DNA of 64,000 nucleotides from Vespa crabro (GCF_910589235.1 NC_060955.1:15428338-15492337), one strand, 5' to 3'. Shown: positions 14,597 through 28,852, numbered from the stretch's first letter. Numbers and translations: made by a program. Notes: generated by a model from the sequence alone, not told the origin.

Positions 14597-15405
14597 TTCT
14601 CTTATTCTTTTATTTTCCTGTTGAAAAGCGTGAGTGAGAGAGAAGGTGCATTTGTATGAGAGACAAGTTAATAAAATACGGCCTTTAAACGAATTTAAAT
14701 GCAACGGGGTACGAGTGAGCGCATCTGCATCGAGTTTATGTGGGTCAATCTTATTCTCCTCGCTTCCACTACGTCGATTTTCAAAAAGAATAAATTTTTA
14801 TTTCCACGTGATCTCCTGTATTAAAAATGATCATACTAAAGCTATTTCTAATCGATTAGTAATATCAAATTTTAATTGATTTCCATTATTATTCCCATTT
14901 CTCTGTCCGAGATGTATATAGTTATATCATAATATCATAATAAAAGATACGATCAAAGTCTAAAAAAAAGCTCTGTTCTAAAATGTTGAACGAAAGAAAA
15001 CCAAGTGGGACCCTTACTATTTCTACGATTCCACTCGTTTCAAAATATATACGACTCGCATAATCTTCGCATACGACAAGAGTAAAGACGTAAAAAACTA
15101 GAAACCGGATGTGTCAGAGTATACCGTAACTCGTACACACATATATACGCACACACACACACATACACATATATATATATATTTATATTGTATATATGGA
15201 AGGTCGTTATATATAGGCAAGCTACCCCCCACCATCACATTCTTTTACCCCATATTCCTTATAATCCGCGCTCACGAGATCGAGCGTTTCAAACGCACAG
15301 ATGTATGTTCGCTTGGTCGCCCCGAACTTGACTCATTGGGTACACGAAATTGCTCCGCCCCTTTATGGCTCACACGTGGAAGAAAAACTAAACGACGATG
15401 AGACC

Positions 15406-15411
15406 TTTCTC

Positions 15412-15470
<59 letters not shown>

Positions 15471-15473
15471 TTC
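15406..15473. repeat. (CT)n microsatellite
   Basis: CT and CTTT units. A short CA/TA compound tract lies about 240 bases upstream (15137-15183). Confidence 0.88.
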
Positions 15474-17519
15474 AAAAGAGCTTAACCATGTACGCAACTA
15501 TAAAATATAGTTAACGAATAACGATATGCTTCGTCGCTTTTTATGATGCATACGAATAATCCTTTGTCCGACCTCCATTTTCTTTCAACGTTTCCTAACT
15601 TTGAAGTTGACTTATTTGAGCGATTGAAAATATAAAAGAAATTAAATACAATTTATTTAATAAAATGTTATCTTTATATATGTATATAATGATCAACATT
15701 TTTTAACTCTTTCTATTTGATTCCAATCCTTCTTGGATTCATTCTATTTACAAAAACTCAATGTACGGTATTGTTTCGAAATTTCGATGGGCATTTTCAG
15801 CGTCTGTTTCTCTTTCAGAGCAATCGTCCATGCATTTCTCAAGAAGAAAAAGCCGAATTTCGATGGATCGTTTATGACAAACCTATTACAACTTTTTCTC
15901 AAAAAGAATCAATGATTCGTATCAGTTTTCCCTCATTTTGACAAAACCGGTAATGTTACGCCGAGACGCGAGTATGAGCATCGATGATTCGCTATAAAAG
16001 GCATACATTGAGAAAGAATGAAACAGAGAAAAAAAGAGAAAGAGAAAGAGAAAGAGAGAGAAAAAGAGCTAGTTGGTTGCGCTCATTAAAGCCCGCTGAA
16101 TCTCAATGCCTTTTATACTTTGCCCATTCTTTTCGGCCATAAAAAGCGCACATTCCGTGCGCTCCCGTATGCAACCAGTTTAAAACACACACGTACTATC
16201 GTAAATCACTTCCCTTGCTGTGTCTCTCTCTCTCTCTCCCTCTCTCTCTTTCTCTTTGTCTCTTATAATAGGCTTACTTATCTTTGTCACATCATAGATT
16301 TTTAACATACTACATTTGCGTAACTTTGCTTTAAAGGATTCCGAATTAGCTTTTTAAATTTAAATCATGAATTATTACTTTTTATTACTTTTAGTTCTAC
16401 TGTCATGTACCAAATCATGTCCTAAAACTTTATATATAATCTTTATATTTGTTACTATTAAATTGAAAAGAGACAAATTAGATAAAAATTCAACAATCCA
16501 TAAAAATATCAAATTAAACAATTTTTAACGCACCCTTAGAACCTTGTGAACGTATGTACGGATCGCACAACTTCCTCCTCTTCATATGTGCTTACACAAG
16601 TTTGACGCATTATCGATACACGAAAATCGCAGTTCGACACCCCTTTTCCCTCATTTTTGCTACTCCCCCTTTCTTCTTTTATTGATTTTCCAGATCTTAC
16701 GGAAAATTCCTAACATCCGGTCACTCGTTAAAGGCTTTGAAAATCATAAAATTGTGCTCTTTCGTTCGATTTTACATGACAGGAGTATGAGAATGGGCCG
16801 AGTGCGTTTAATGGAAACTATCGAAGGGTTTTACTAATTACTAATTGGCTATACTTAGACGTGCTAAATTGGCGAACACATACATCGCGCAGGAGGCAAA
16901 GAAAATAGACGCTATTCATTTGCTCCTCTTGTTTAAAAGTCTGAAATCCTTAAAAACATTGAATATCATATATTTTGAATATATATCTCAGCAGTTAATT
17001 TAAAAATAAATTATTTGTTCAAAAAATTATTAAAATTAACTTTCAATCGATTTACCGTCAGCTGCTGCCATCGCGCCACGAAAGAGCGAAGCTTCAGCTA
17101 TACTTTATCAGTTAGACTTAATCGTTCGATGCTCCGTTGAAGACCTTCTCTATTCGGAGATAACTTTGAAAGGGATAGTAACTAATATCATAATGAAGAT
17201 ATTGTAAAATGAATGATTAGAAAAAACAAGATAATATTTTTCCAAATAAACATAGAATATATACGTATTATAAATAAAAACAATGAGAGCTTAATAGTCA
17301 TCTTTTTCTAAAATGGCGGGACTCGAAGATTAGAGCTCTTAAAATGGCATTATGAAATGAAAAGAAGATAGATAAAAATGAAGGCAGAAATAGGAGGTAG
17401 AAACAGGGAAAGAGAAAGAGAGGCGTTATAGGGGTAACTTCAAGGGTGGTTGGCAGAAATGCATTTTCTCCTTTCGTACTCGAGGAAGGAAACATAGTGA
17501 GAAAGAAGGAAAGGGAGGA

Positions 17520-17524
<5 letters not shown>

Positions 17525-17555
<31 letters not shown>

Positions 17556-17557
17556 AG
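17525..17557. repeat. (GA)n microsatellite
   Basis: A pure GA run followed by GATAGATAGA. Confidence 0.85.
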
Positions 17558-18682
17558 ATAGATAGAGAGGGATAGAAAGGAGAACGAAGGTGGGGAGTGC
17601 AAGCACAGCGGTAGGGGTTGCCTCTCCTGACGTGGGTGGTGGTCGATGACGTCACTAAAGATGCAGCAGGGAGCAGCGATGCAAGGGGGATGAAGCGAAG
17701 CCAGGCGGAACTGGGCCAGTGGGTCTCCGGCAGCCATCTGCGATTCGCTCGACTCCTCCGTTCCGATCTTCGTCTTTTACCTTGTGAACATTTCAACAAC
17801 AATCGAAAATCATTTTGTTCCACCGTTCTCGCAATGTGATATTTATCAAAGAACTGTGCGTGGAATTGTGTTCAACCAGCGAGTGCGGATACCAATTGAT
17901 TTTCTTCAATAAAAAATCATTTTCCCTATACGATCGTTCCTTTTGTTCTTATTTTATTTTCATCATTACCACCATGTTATATATACAAATTTATCTATCT
18001 TTCTCAACGACCATATTATTAATCTCGCTTTATCCTTTTTTTTTTTATTCATAACTCATTCATTGCTTTCTTTTTGAAAGTTTGAACGAGTCATCATCGA
18101 TGGAAAGTTTTGGCCACGATGATCGCCGATGCAACACTGATATCCCAAAGATAAGTTCAGAATAAGACGATAAAGATTATCTAACTCCTGGTTCGAACTA
18201 TGATATGCTGAAAGAACGATTCACACATCTCAATTCAGTCTCCTTTCCGTCTTCGTAATTTATATTAGAAGAGTTGTATATGACGGATCGCTGATTGAAT
18301 TGAGACTAAACGGAAATGTATATGTATATATAAAATTACATACAATAATGTTAAAATCGTTATGGCCGAATAATTGGAGCGGAGACTGAACCAAACTGTG
18401 TGAATCGACCTTAAATTAGTAATTGTAAGAGATTCGATGCATTCAACCCGACGCTTTCCGTTTTTTCCTCTCTTAAATATTTCTTCCACAGATATGTATG
18501 TTCGTCTTCCTTTTTATCTTTGTTCCTTCGTTTCGAAGCAATTATAAATAACACGAGATTGCCACTATTATATAAAATTCGTGTTTACACAAAATTTCGG
18601 TTGATGGTGAATCACGGAAAGAAATGTTTTTGCAGCGGAAGTAGAGAACAAAAATAAAAGAAGGAAGACGTTCATCGAAATT

Positions 18683-18683
<1 letters not shown>

Positions 18684-18725
<42 letters not shown>
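18684..18725. repeat. (CT)n microsatellite
   Basis: A pure CT run. Confidence 0.88.
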
Positions 18726-18728
<3 letters not shown>

Positions 18729-19878
18729 CCGAAAGACACGAACTTTAAAAAAAAACTCATGATTGGTCCACAGCTGTTCCACCTCCGACTCACTAATCGT
18801 ACTAAATTAAATCGATTAAGTAATAGAATAAATTAATGGCTAATTTCGCATGAAGTTTTAAAAAAATATTCGTTGTGCATATCCCTCCTACCTATATCTT
18901 TGTGTTGTTATAATTATTATCTGTCGACACAGACATTATTTAATCGACCATCTTTTCCGATCGCCCAATTGGTAGTAGCATCGATCAACGTGAGAAAAAT
19001 AAAGTGAAGAGCTGAGTTGATCAGCTGTCCACGCGCGAGCTTAATATATTTTTTAACTTCCTTATGAATCGTTTGCCTCATTTGCCAAGTGTTGCTGCAT
19101 TCGATTAGTACGACGTCCTTGCATCTCTCTACGCAATTTAATGAGGTGCAGAGTTTCGTTAATTCATATGGAACGAATGTGTAATTACAGACCGTCGATA
19201 AAAAATTTATAATTCAGTTCATTTATAATCTATTGAAATAGATTGATAGCATGGCAGGATATATCATTATACGATTATTTGTACTTTTTTATTTTTATTT
19301 TATATTACGATTATTTTTAGCACATCATAATAAATCTCGATTAACGATCCATCGAGCAGATCCACTTTGAATGAAAAAAAAGATACCATCGAAGTTTACA
19401 TGATGGTGACCTTGAGAATTGTGAGTCATATATTTAACTATACGCTTTAACGGCCTCTATTTCTACCTCCACTCACAATTTAAGCCGCTCGTCGATCGAA
19501 AATGTAAGAGAAAGACAAAGAGACAATGAGAGAAATTCAAATTAAATCTCAAATATATTTTAGAAGATAAATTTAATTGAACCGGAAAATGAAAACGAAA
19601 TTAAATTGAAAGAGTAAAAGAGAGAAAGACAGAGGAATGGACAGAGGGAAGAGAAAGAGAGAGGAAGCATAGAAGAAGCACATCAGAATGCATAGAAGAA
19701 TCGATATCAAAGGGCGTGTTTGCGCATCGAAAGCCGTGAGCTTCACTATATTCGGTATAATCAACGCTTATGGGTGGGTGTGGGCATGACAGGAAGGACA
19801 TGGCAAAGGTCAAAATCGTACTGTGTCTCGTCGATGCAGCCGATTACACAAAGAAAGAAAGAAATAGAAATATGTGAG

Positions 19879-19884
19879 TATGAA

Positions 19885-19919
<35 letters not shown>

Positions 19920-20062
19920 GAGAGACAGATAGACAGATAGACAGACAGAAAGAGAGAGAGAAAGAGAGAGACAGATAGACAGATAGACAGACAGAAAGAG
20001 AGAGAGAAAGAGAGAGACAGATAGACAGATAGACAGACAGAAAGAGACACAGTGAAAGAAAA
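19879..20062. repeat. 46-bp minisatellite built from GA and GACAGATA units
   Basis: Copies begin at 19925, 19971 and 20017 and are spaced exactly 46 bases apart. Each contains ACAGATAGACAGATAGAC, then ACAGACAGAA, then a GA run. A GA-only stretch leads in from about 19886. The copies are practically identical, pointing to recent duplication or to an assembly effect. Confidence 0.85.
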
Positions 20063-22460
20063 AGGGAAGGAAGGAAGAAAGCGATCGAACGGCCTGCGAC
20101 TAAACTGCAACGGTTTGAAATGGGAGCAACTCGAAAGATGAGAATGAGAGGAGAATCTTCCTCTTTCCTCTCGTCCGATCTGTCCAAACGATCAGAGGGG
20201 AAAATGTTAAAATGTGAGCTGGTTAGTTCGATTCGTCCAATGGCGCGTGATTACAATCTCTCTCTTTTTCTTTTTCTTTCACTAGATCGTGCGAATAATA
20301 TATTTTTAATCCTTTCTAATCAATTAAATTTTAACATACCAGAGTTCTGCAATTCTGTTTTCTTATAAAAATGTGATTTGGTAAAATTCGGGTGATTCTT
20401 GATACATCTAGGTATTAGAAAATTAAAAATTAAAAAATATGTACTTATTTATTTCTCCTCTACTTTCAATACAGAAACGATAATAATTTCGCTGTTAACT
20501 ATTTCTAGTCGCTCGGGTATGGTTCTAATCTCGTGAAGTGCAGGGAAAAGGGATCGTTTCTAGGAAAAAGATTAGAGAAGAGAATTTACCGAGAAAGTAA
20601 ACGCTTTCTGTTTCAATAAGACACGGTGGCACGAGATGAAGATACAGAAGACATATGTCGCCAGAATTTCCTAATATTTGACGAATTGTGCGTGGATCCG
20701 CACAATGTTTAAGCGTATCGAATGGATACACCATGGTCGGACGTATGAGAAAAAAGATATAAAGCCATTTCTTTGTCCCTCCAATTTCTAATAAAGATTC
20801 CCTTTAATGACGGCCGACAGGAACTCGAATGCCTTGCTATGTTCAAGACGATATGACGTCACGTCCGGGACTACGACACCCGTGAGATAAGAGCGTTACT
20901 CTCGACGAAATTATAGTGTTTACACGATATATCGACGATGAAGGGTCTTCTTCTCAGAAACAAGTCAAACAGAAATATTAGATATTCTTATTTATCAATG
21001 TTCTCCTTTTAACATGGGATGAAGTAGAAACATTGAACTTCAAATGATTAAGAGAATTAAGATAAAATTTAATATTTAAATAACGAAATTGTTAAAAAAG
21101 TTAAACAACTTTTTTTTATAACTTAATATCATTTCTGGTATTCAAAACTGTATATAAAACAAAGACACGAATCATATTTAAAGTATAAATTATTTGAGAC
21201 TCTTTTATTTTTCGTAATTCGTTTCGTTACGTAAAACTTCGTCATAGAATGAAAACATCGTTGCTGGATCGATACCGCTTCGAGTACGACCTCTTTCTCT
21301 TTCTCTCTTACTCTTTTTTTCTCTCACACAGAACGGACAAATTTGGAATGTTCATGAATTAAGTTTACGCTTTAAGACAGAATAGCTGTAAAATGGGTGA
21401 TATGACTCAATAGAACAAGTAATGTGGTCCACCGGAAGTTTTCAGAGATAAGTTATCGTAGAGAACGGCAACTGAAATGTAATCGCTTTTGGATAAAAAA
21501 CATCAATAAGGGAAGTCAATCGAATGACGCCGCACAATGATATAATTGAAGCCACGTTTGAAACGGCAATATGTTTGTACGTGAAAGCATACCAAATGTA
21601 TTGTTGCAAAGACAAAGTGTGACTAAAAAAGAAAAATCGAAAATTTTACAATACTGTATGTTTTATTTTTTGTAAGCAGTTCAAAAGAATTTCTCTTGAC
21701 TCATTGTCAGTTAGGAGCAGGCAACCAAAAAGATTGGACACTATTGCTTTAAGATCTTACTCGTCATTAGCATCAACAACGACATTAATCTTATAAATAT
21801 TAATACACCTTCTTATTGTTAATATAGGATCAAAGTTGCCGAGAAAATTTCCTCATGAGAGAATACATGACGTCACATTACCCCCCACTGCCATTCTACA
21901 TCTACGTTACTTGCGTCATGTGATATGAGTTATGATACGTCGTCACGTCTCTAATCCAACCTAACCCTAATAACTACTACTATTATTTTTTCCGAATTTT
22001 TCCCTTTTTTCCCCTCAATATAGCAACAGAGTACGGGATATAGTAAAACGAACTATAGGCGAGGAGAAAAGGGAAGAGAAGGAGAGGAGAATTATGAGAC
22101 TAGCATAGCGGTGCGGTAGATATTTATAGTTAAAAGGAAAACAACAAGGAAATATTGTCATTAAATATTATGTGACAGTTTCAAATTATTTAAGAAACAG
22201 ATTAATTCCATCCTATTAATAAAGATAGACAAGAAAATGAGAGTTTAACTGTTCATATATATAATTAGGACAATATCCTGTCAAATATAAGAAATATCTT
22301 ATAACATTTGACTGGATTTTAGTTTTTGATGTATCCGAAAATAATACTTCAATGGAGAAATTTTGTTCCAAACTCTGTCAATTTCGAAGAACGCTTAATT
22401 GTTACCATAAAGTAATTTTAAATTAAAAATTGAATCACTTACTATCATAAAAAAATACAA

Positions 22461-22757
22461 TTAAATAGATAATTTTACTCTATATATTAAGATTATAATG
22501 ATTTTAATATGTACACGAATTATAAATATTTTTAAATTTTTATCTGATAATTTTTCAATTATATCTAACATATTGGGCATGTTGAGTACATCACATAGAT
22601 GAGATATTGATTGATGGTAAGTATAAGAAGTGGTGGTCATTACATTTGAATCTGGCTCTTGCTGTTGTACGGAATATTGAAAAGTATCAACCCGACAATT
22701 GCCGAGGTTAATCGAATGTCCTCGACCGCGTTTATCTCCGCTAGCAGGATCAAACAT
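22461..22757 (-). CDS. Unrecognised ORF, possible exon of an unknown gene
   Basis: The frame begins with a true ATG preceded by CAAAA, a good insect start context, and its first 77 or so residues (from MFDPASGDKRGRG to IEKLSDKNLK) are mixed and protein-like, unlike the Ser-Leu or Arg-Glu repeats that fill other frames here. The last 20 residues are AT-driven and probably not real, so a true exon would end earlier. The clearest splice-like site nearby (GGTAAGT at 22616) is on the opposite strand. I do not recognise the family. It could be an exon, a decayed gene copy or a chance ORF. Confidence 0.25.
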   Translation of the reverse strand: MFDPASGDKRGRGHSINLGNCRVDTFQYSVQQQEPDSNVMTTTSYTYHQSISHLCDVLNMPNMLDIIEKLSDKNLKIFIIRVHIKIIIILIYRVKLSI

Positions 22758-23429
22758 TTTTGATTCTACATAGCTGCACCGCTATTAAACGTCGCCTTTC
22801 TCAAGGCTCTCCTCGTCTCTTTAATTTAAAAATTCGTATTGAAATACATCAATTTGATTTTACCTTGTCTCATCGCTATTCTTGCTTCTCACCGCTTCAC
22901 TATATTCCTTATCTTAGTGTCGAAAATATAAAAGAATCCCATCAATTATTGTTTCCTTTCTTCTTTTTAACGGTACTTTCTTCTCATCGCAAAAATGGAG
23001 CATATTTTAAATAATGTGATATCATCGCAACGTTAAGATAGAAAAAGTGAGTAATATATAATATTATATACACACACACATTCATATAATTTGAGATAAA
23101 TAGAATAAATGAATGAATGAATGAATGAACATCTGTTAATATTCATCTTAATCTCACATAAGGTAAAAAAATTCTAAAAAAACTAAATAAGATGGCTCAT
23201 ACATGAAACTTGATCGGTTTGCACGAACCGACGCAAGATCGAAGAGAAGAAATGTTTAAGAACTAATCGGAATGCATGTAAGTGTTTACAATGGCCGGTA
23301 ATAAAAATGATACCTCGTTCGAGAATAGGCCTGTTCGAAACAACCGAAATTTATCTTCAGTAATAACGTGCGTTCGTTAAATAAACTTTAGGTCAATAGA
23401 AACAAATGGAGACAGAATTTTTTTAAGCA

Positions 23430-23433
<4 letters not shown>

Positions 23434-23490
<57 letters not shown>

Positions 23491-23512
23491 GTATGTATGT
23501 ATATATATATAG
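23434..23512. repeat. (TA)n tract with TATG interruptions
   Basis: A run of alternating TA about 40 bases long is followed by TA/TG and GTAT variants. Confidence 0.9.
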
Positions 23513-26500
23513 TTTAACAATATATAGACAAATTTGAATGATTTTATGTGACTTTCTTTTCAGTTTCAATCGCATAGTGTTAAGGAAACTTAGTAAGATC
23601 TCGTATCAAAATTTCAACGAAATATATTATTGTAATTATTCTCCGTCGATTTTCTCATCGACAATATGATATAATAAAAGAACTGCAAAATTCGAATCGA
23701 GTTTGAGCGATGAGACTAGATCTTGGCTTCGATTCAACGCCAATGACTGGTTTTCATGGAGCTTGAACTGGATTCCATTATCTTCTAGACGACCAGCTGA
23801 CTTCTGAAGGAAAAAAAAATGTAATAAAATAACGTAATATTCAAATGGATCGAAAGTTGAAATCAACTCAGACGATAACGAGTTGATTACTATCTTTCTC
23901 TCTGTCTCTTTCCTTTTCTTTTGGTCGACAAGGCCTCAAGCATGATAAAACTCGAAAATTCGGTTGCCACGTGTGCATCTTTTATTTAGGAATAGTATTA
24001 AGACAACGAATGATATAAGAGAAATCGTTTGGTAGGTGGGTCCAACCGTTATTTACATTCTCGCTTTGATGACATCATTGCCAAAGGGAGCACAAAGAGA
24101 AAGAAAGAAAAAGAATCGAGGATGGCTTAACATGTTTCACACCGGTTTATTCAATGATATAGTAAAGAATCGAGGTCTCTTTTCACGCTAATCGTAAGGC
24201 GACCCTCGAAAACATTTTCGAAGGATGTACCGACTCGATTCACTGCACTTCGTAGTCGTTAGTACGATTATCAGGTCTCTATCAATTAATTAATTCTTCT
24301 AAGCCGAAGACGATATGATAAATAAAATAAAGGAACGCATACGATCTGCTTGAAAGGACAAAAATTCTCTCATCGACATAATATTATATGACGTGTTTGC
24401 TTCCTCTTTCTCTCTCTCTCTCTCTCTCTTTCTATTTTATGTAAAAATTATCAAGATATTATGGCATTCTTATCTATACCTTAAAAAGGTAACTATACCG
24501 ATTAGTACATAAATAAAGTGATAAGATCTAAAACATTTTGGAAGTTTGTTTTAATGACAAATTCGAATCATTTCGATCTTAATTCGAAACATAAGAAGTC
24601 TTGAAAGTTGATAAGTTCTCAAGTTTTTTGTCACTTTTGTTGTTTTCTCGAAAATGGACGCAATTGAGACACTTCGAACCGCTTCGAGTCTGTATCGTAA
24701 TTACGAACACAATTCAAAGCTTAATATTCTTGAAAGTCCTGATCGTCATAGACTTAAAAATCTTAAGAGTTTCGATAAGTTTTAGAGTTCCGAAGATGTT
24801 TCTTTAGAGTTTCGAATATTTAATATCTTATAAGCTTTTTGATTACTTTTGTTCAAGAAATATCATTGACATAAAATACTAAAGAAAGTCCCTAAAGTAC
24901 GAATTATATAAGTACGTTATTTATTTACATTATTCGTTTTTATAACTTACGGTACATATGACGAATGTCAATATGAGAAGAAAAAAAAATAAAGTAGAAT
25001 AAATAAGTTTATCGCTTAAGTACTATTTATTCCATACAATTTGAAAAAATCGCTGTTTTCTTTTCAGTTGTCATTTTAATGTGTGTTTCACTTCAAGGAT
25101 TTATAATTTGTAATAAAATATATATAAATGATTACTAAAAGTTAAATACGCTTACTTTGATTGCCTAACTAATCCTAATGAGTACACTTTAGTTATACGT
25201 AAAATTTAGTTATACGTAATGTTACTCGCTATCTTCATTGCGTCCTGCAAAATTCGATTATTTATACACTAAAAAGAAAAAAATGTATTTTGTCCTATTA
25301 CATTTGTGCCTTGCGAAATAATTTTTTCCAAGACAAAAATATAATCAGTACCAAAGGAAGATTATTAGAACACTATTTTGAATAAAATCTTTTTAATAAA
25401 CAAGTAATAAAAATTTAGCGATGATAAAAATTTTCGATATATCGCGAAAGAATCCATTGTCACTATTACAACGAAAGTGACAAAAGACTCAAGGCTTATC
25501 GAGACTTTATAAGTATATGTATGATATACGTTTCGAAGAATAGAAATAACGAAATCCATGAATCACGAAAGAGGTAAAAATAGGTCGTCGTAACGAGTAT
25601 TTATTTTTCAGCTCAATATGAATTAATGAAAAGTTATGCTTGGAACATCAAGCGAAGTAAATTCCTGAGAATAATTGAGAGTGTTAGTCGCTAGAAAGCC
25701 AACAATTTGGCTACTTAACGAGTCCCCTCGTGACATCGATCCTATAAAATTTCGATCTCTACTTTCTTTTGTCGATGAAGACACGATACGATTTTTATTG
25801 TCCCTACGAATATGTTTTTTCTAACGTTGAAAATCAATTGCACATTATATTTGTTTCATGTCGTGAAAACGTAATTACGAAAAGTAATTAATTAAAAAAG
25901 TTTCTTAAACGAATGACTCGTTTTTCTGCAATACATAATAAATTCCGAGAAAGCTACGATCGCCGCCACTTAATCATAGGCTTCGAAGTTTGTTTTGGTT
26001 TTTAAAATTGGGCCGATGGGTCGTTGGCCTCGGACGAACCGTATCTCCCCACCAATTCGACTCTGCAGGTCGGTGTTACTGCGAACCTATATGCCGAGTG
26101 GGCTATACTAGAAGCCGATCGTTTACGGTGCGTCACGCACACAATCTCCACGTGCTCGCGCCTATCTTCATGTTCGCCTTTTGACTGAAACAGGGACGCC
26201 GACACTTCTCGGAGACGATAGCGATCTTGCCGTTATTTCGAAAGCCTTCTCGACACTCTTTTCTCGACAACTTTTATTTTATCTTAGATCGATTCAATTT
26301 ATCGAATAAAAGAATGCAATTATTTCGATAAGATTTTTCTTATTTTTTTTATACAAACTGATTCTCATATATGTGTTAATGAAATTTTCTAATTTGAAAA
26401 TAACACACATAAATACGATACGTTGAAAAAACTATTCAAATATTCAGCATACCGATGGAATCAGAAACATTTTGAGTCTATATTCGTCTAAATTCTTAAT

Positions 26501-27075
26501 AATTTTACGTCTATATTCGTAAAAATATGTATTCAACGAAAATTAAATTTTCGAAACAAAACGAGAATTGATTATAATACTTCCAAGCGATATTTTCGAT
26601 CTCGAGCGATTATCAAGATTTTTGTTTCTACAACGAAGTTAAAGGTAAAGAAAAATAAGAAGAGAAAAAAGGCACTCGCGGTTCGCGTGGAACTCAAATT
26701 TCAGGGTGCACGAATGGATATAAGGTTTCTTTCGAACGACGATGCGTGTTCGTGACGTGAGATTATACTTAGCCACAACCGCCGTCGTTATATATTGTCT
26801 CGAACATATATACGCACGCACGTATTCACACAAAACCATATAATTCCCGTTACCATTCGAAAGCTCGGTTACCTACTCTCTTGCTTCGGCCGGTCATTAA
26901 CGTAACGACTGTTACGTACATATGTATGTACATATTACATACGTACATAAGTACACGTATCCAAGAATATACATACATGTACGTGCTTACCTACCAACCT
27001 ACCTACCTAGCACTCTTGTCTACTTCGTTCCTCGATTTATTACCAACGTACCTCTACCAAGAGAATATCGAGAGT

Positions 27076-27083
27076 TCTCTCTT

Positions 27084-27140
<57 letters not shown>
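27076..27140. repeat. (CT)n microsatellite
   Basis: A CT run with an initial CTTT interruption. TACG/TACC-rich sequence (about 26910-27010) precedes it. Confidence 0.9.
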
Positions 27141-27144
<4 letters not shown>

Positions 27145-28590
27145 AATATCGGATATTATGTCTGCCTTTCTACCTGAAAACGTATTTCCTACTGCACCCG
27201 TCGACAATGTCGACGACGACAGATGAAACTGTTTGACGTCAACATTGGTTTGAATTCTTTCGAGAATAACGCGTTAACTTCCTAACTCGGAAACTTCGTC
27301 GACGGTAATTAGATAACGACATCTAATTGCATAGCATGAAAATTCAGACTCATGAAATGCAATCCAGACGAACGTTCCCAGCAAATTACAAAAACAATCG
27401 AAACGATTATTAAACGTTGTTATTATTGATATCGAAGAAAAAGAAAATTATCGAGAAAATTTTTGATCGAAGTAAAAAATATTATTAATTTTCTTAACTA
27501 TCTTCGTTTCAACGATTCAATAAACATAAAGAAACGTTATTTTCTCATTCATTTGCAAAATTCAAAACCATTTTATTTTGTAGATATCCGATACCATCTC
27601 TAATCACGTGCTCTATTAATTAATAACCATCTGCAGTCTGGCTTGCTATGAGTAGCTACAATAGAGATGGCGATTCGCATACAGTATGTATTTTGTAACA
27701 ACGAACCTCTCGAAGCGATGCAATCCGGTGGTGCTAACGGCCGACGAGCGGTCATTGTTCCGCAATTACTGTCCTATCTAATCGGCGTTAGTGACTAGGA
27801 ACAGTCACCGAGCGATTCACGATATCTAATCGTGAAAGCAAACGATACGTGGGAGAGCCGATTACGATTCTCGTTTCATGTGAAAGGATCAATGACATTT
27901 TCGCATTTTTCCCCTCTTTTTCTTTCTTCGAACATTATCCTTATACCATTATTATCGACAAAATATCATGATAATCCTAGAGTTTTCTCTGATAATAAGC
28001 ATATTATTCAACGAAATCCTTAGATACAATCGATTTTCGATAATTATAAATTTAGAAAAGATGAAGAAGAGAGGAGTTAAAGAAACGCAAGGTTTTAAGA
28101 GAAGCGTATATACGAGTGAAATATGTCTCTTTCGAAAGTTGCCAGTCGAGCACGAGGAGATTGCGAATAATACGATCTAGAGGCGAACGTATTCATAGAT
28201 ATACAACCGCGGGACCAACCATCGAGCGGCAGTGTTATCGTTTCTTTGATAGCTGGCACTAGACGCGACTTACGTAACACATTAGGGTCAACGTATCCAC
28301 TAGCTTTATGCAATTGCACGTTGGCATGCTATGAATAGCTCGACGCTTAGCGGTGGCTCTAAGCCGTGTCTAGTCGCGATCTAATCGAAATTGCGACGGC
28401 AATTCGTGGATCGTCTTCGGAAAACTTCTTACGATTTCTATTCTTATCTCCTTCTTTTTTTTGGCGTAAACAATATAAACAATGTTTTAGCATTCGGACA
28501 TCGGACATAATTATAGACTTTACGAGAATATTAGCTTGTAAGATGTTCAACAAAATTAACGATTTACGAGAACAATAGAATATCTAATCT

Positions 28591-28852
28591 TTAACCTCTT
28601 AGGTAAGCCTGAATTTTGCGCTGTTTCTCTATACGGCAGAGTTTAACGTTAATTACGCGTAAACGATACAGCACTGCAATATGTGATGGATAATGCTGTT
28701 CTTTACACGAGCATATTGGAATGAATTTTTGTTAACTAAAAAAAAAAAAAAAAAAGAAAACAGTGAGCGAATGAATAACTATAGTGGCGCGTTGTAATAT
28801 AAGATGACATCCGCAAAGCCACTATAGTGGTACATCGTACCTAAGAGGTTAA
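28591..28852. mobile_element. piggyBac-type MITE, 262 bp including TTAA sites
   Basis: The interval is bounded by TTAA on both sides and has perfect 15-base inverted ends, TTAACCTCTTAGGTA at the left and its reverse complement at the right. The 11 bases inside TTAA are the terminal inverted repeat. TTAA target sites and C-rich termini are the mark of the piggyBac superfamily. Inside are an A-rich run (about 28739-28755) and a 12-bp palindrome, CCACTATAGTGG (28819-28830), whose core recurs at 28778-28789. There is no coding capacity, so it would need a transposase supplied in trans. Confidence 0.8.

Larger units (their letters stand above)
1..22460. other. AT-rich non-coding DNA, no gene recognised
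   Basis: Apart from the repeats and the GC-richer segment listed separately, I see no conserved domain, tRNA, known microRNA or intact transposase gene. Other slightly GC-richer patches occur at about 2280-2590, 8650-9010, 13540-13920 and 17580-17780. The interval could be intergenic or intronic to a gene whose exons lie outside the window. Confidence 0.5.
22758..28590. other. AT-rich non-coding DNA, no gene recognised
   Basis: It holds the TA tract at 23434-23512, the CT tract at 27076-27140 and a GC-richer patch at 26000-26220 that is open on both strands. Short inverted repeats occur, for example the TTCACGAT...ATCGTGAA stem at about 27815-27836. Nothing coding is recognised. Confidence 0.5.

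Noticed and set aside
22760..23014. + strand frame with a LSQGSP motif recalling reverse transcriptases
   Set aside because: The rest of the frame has no reverse transcriptase signature such as YxDD, and the sequence is not repeated here, so the match is probably chance.
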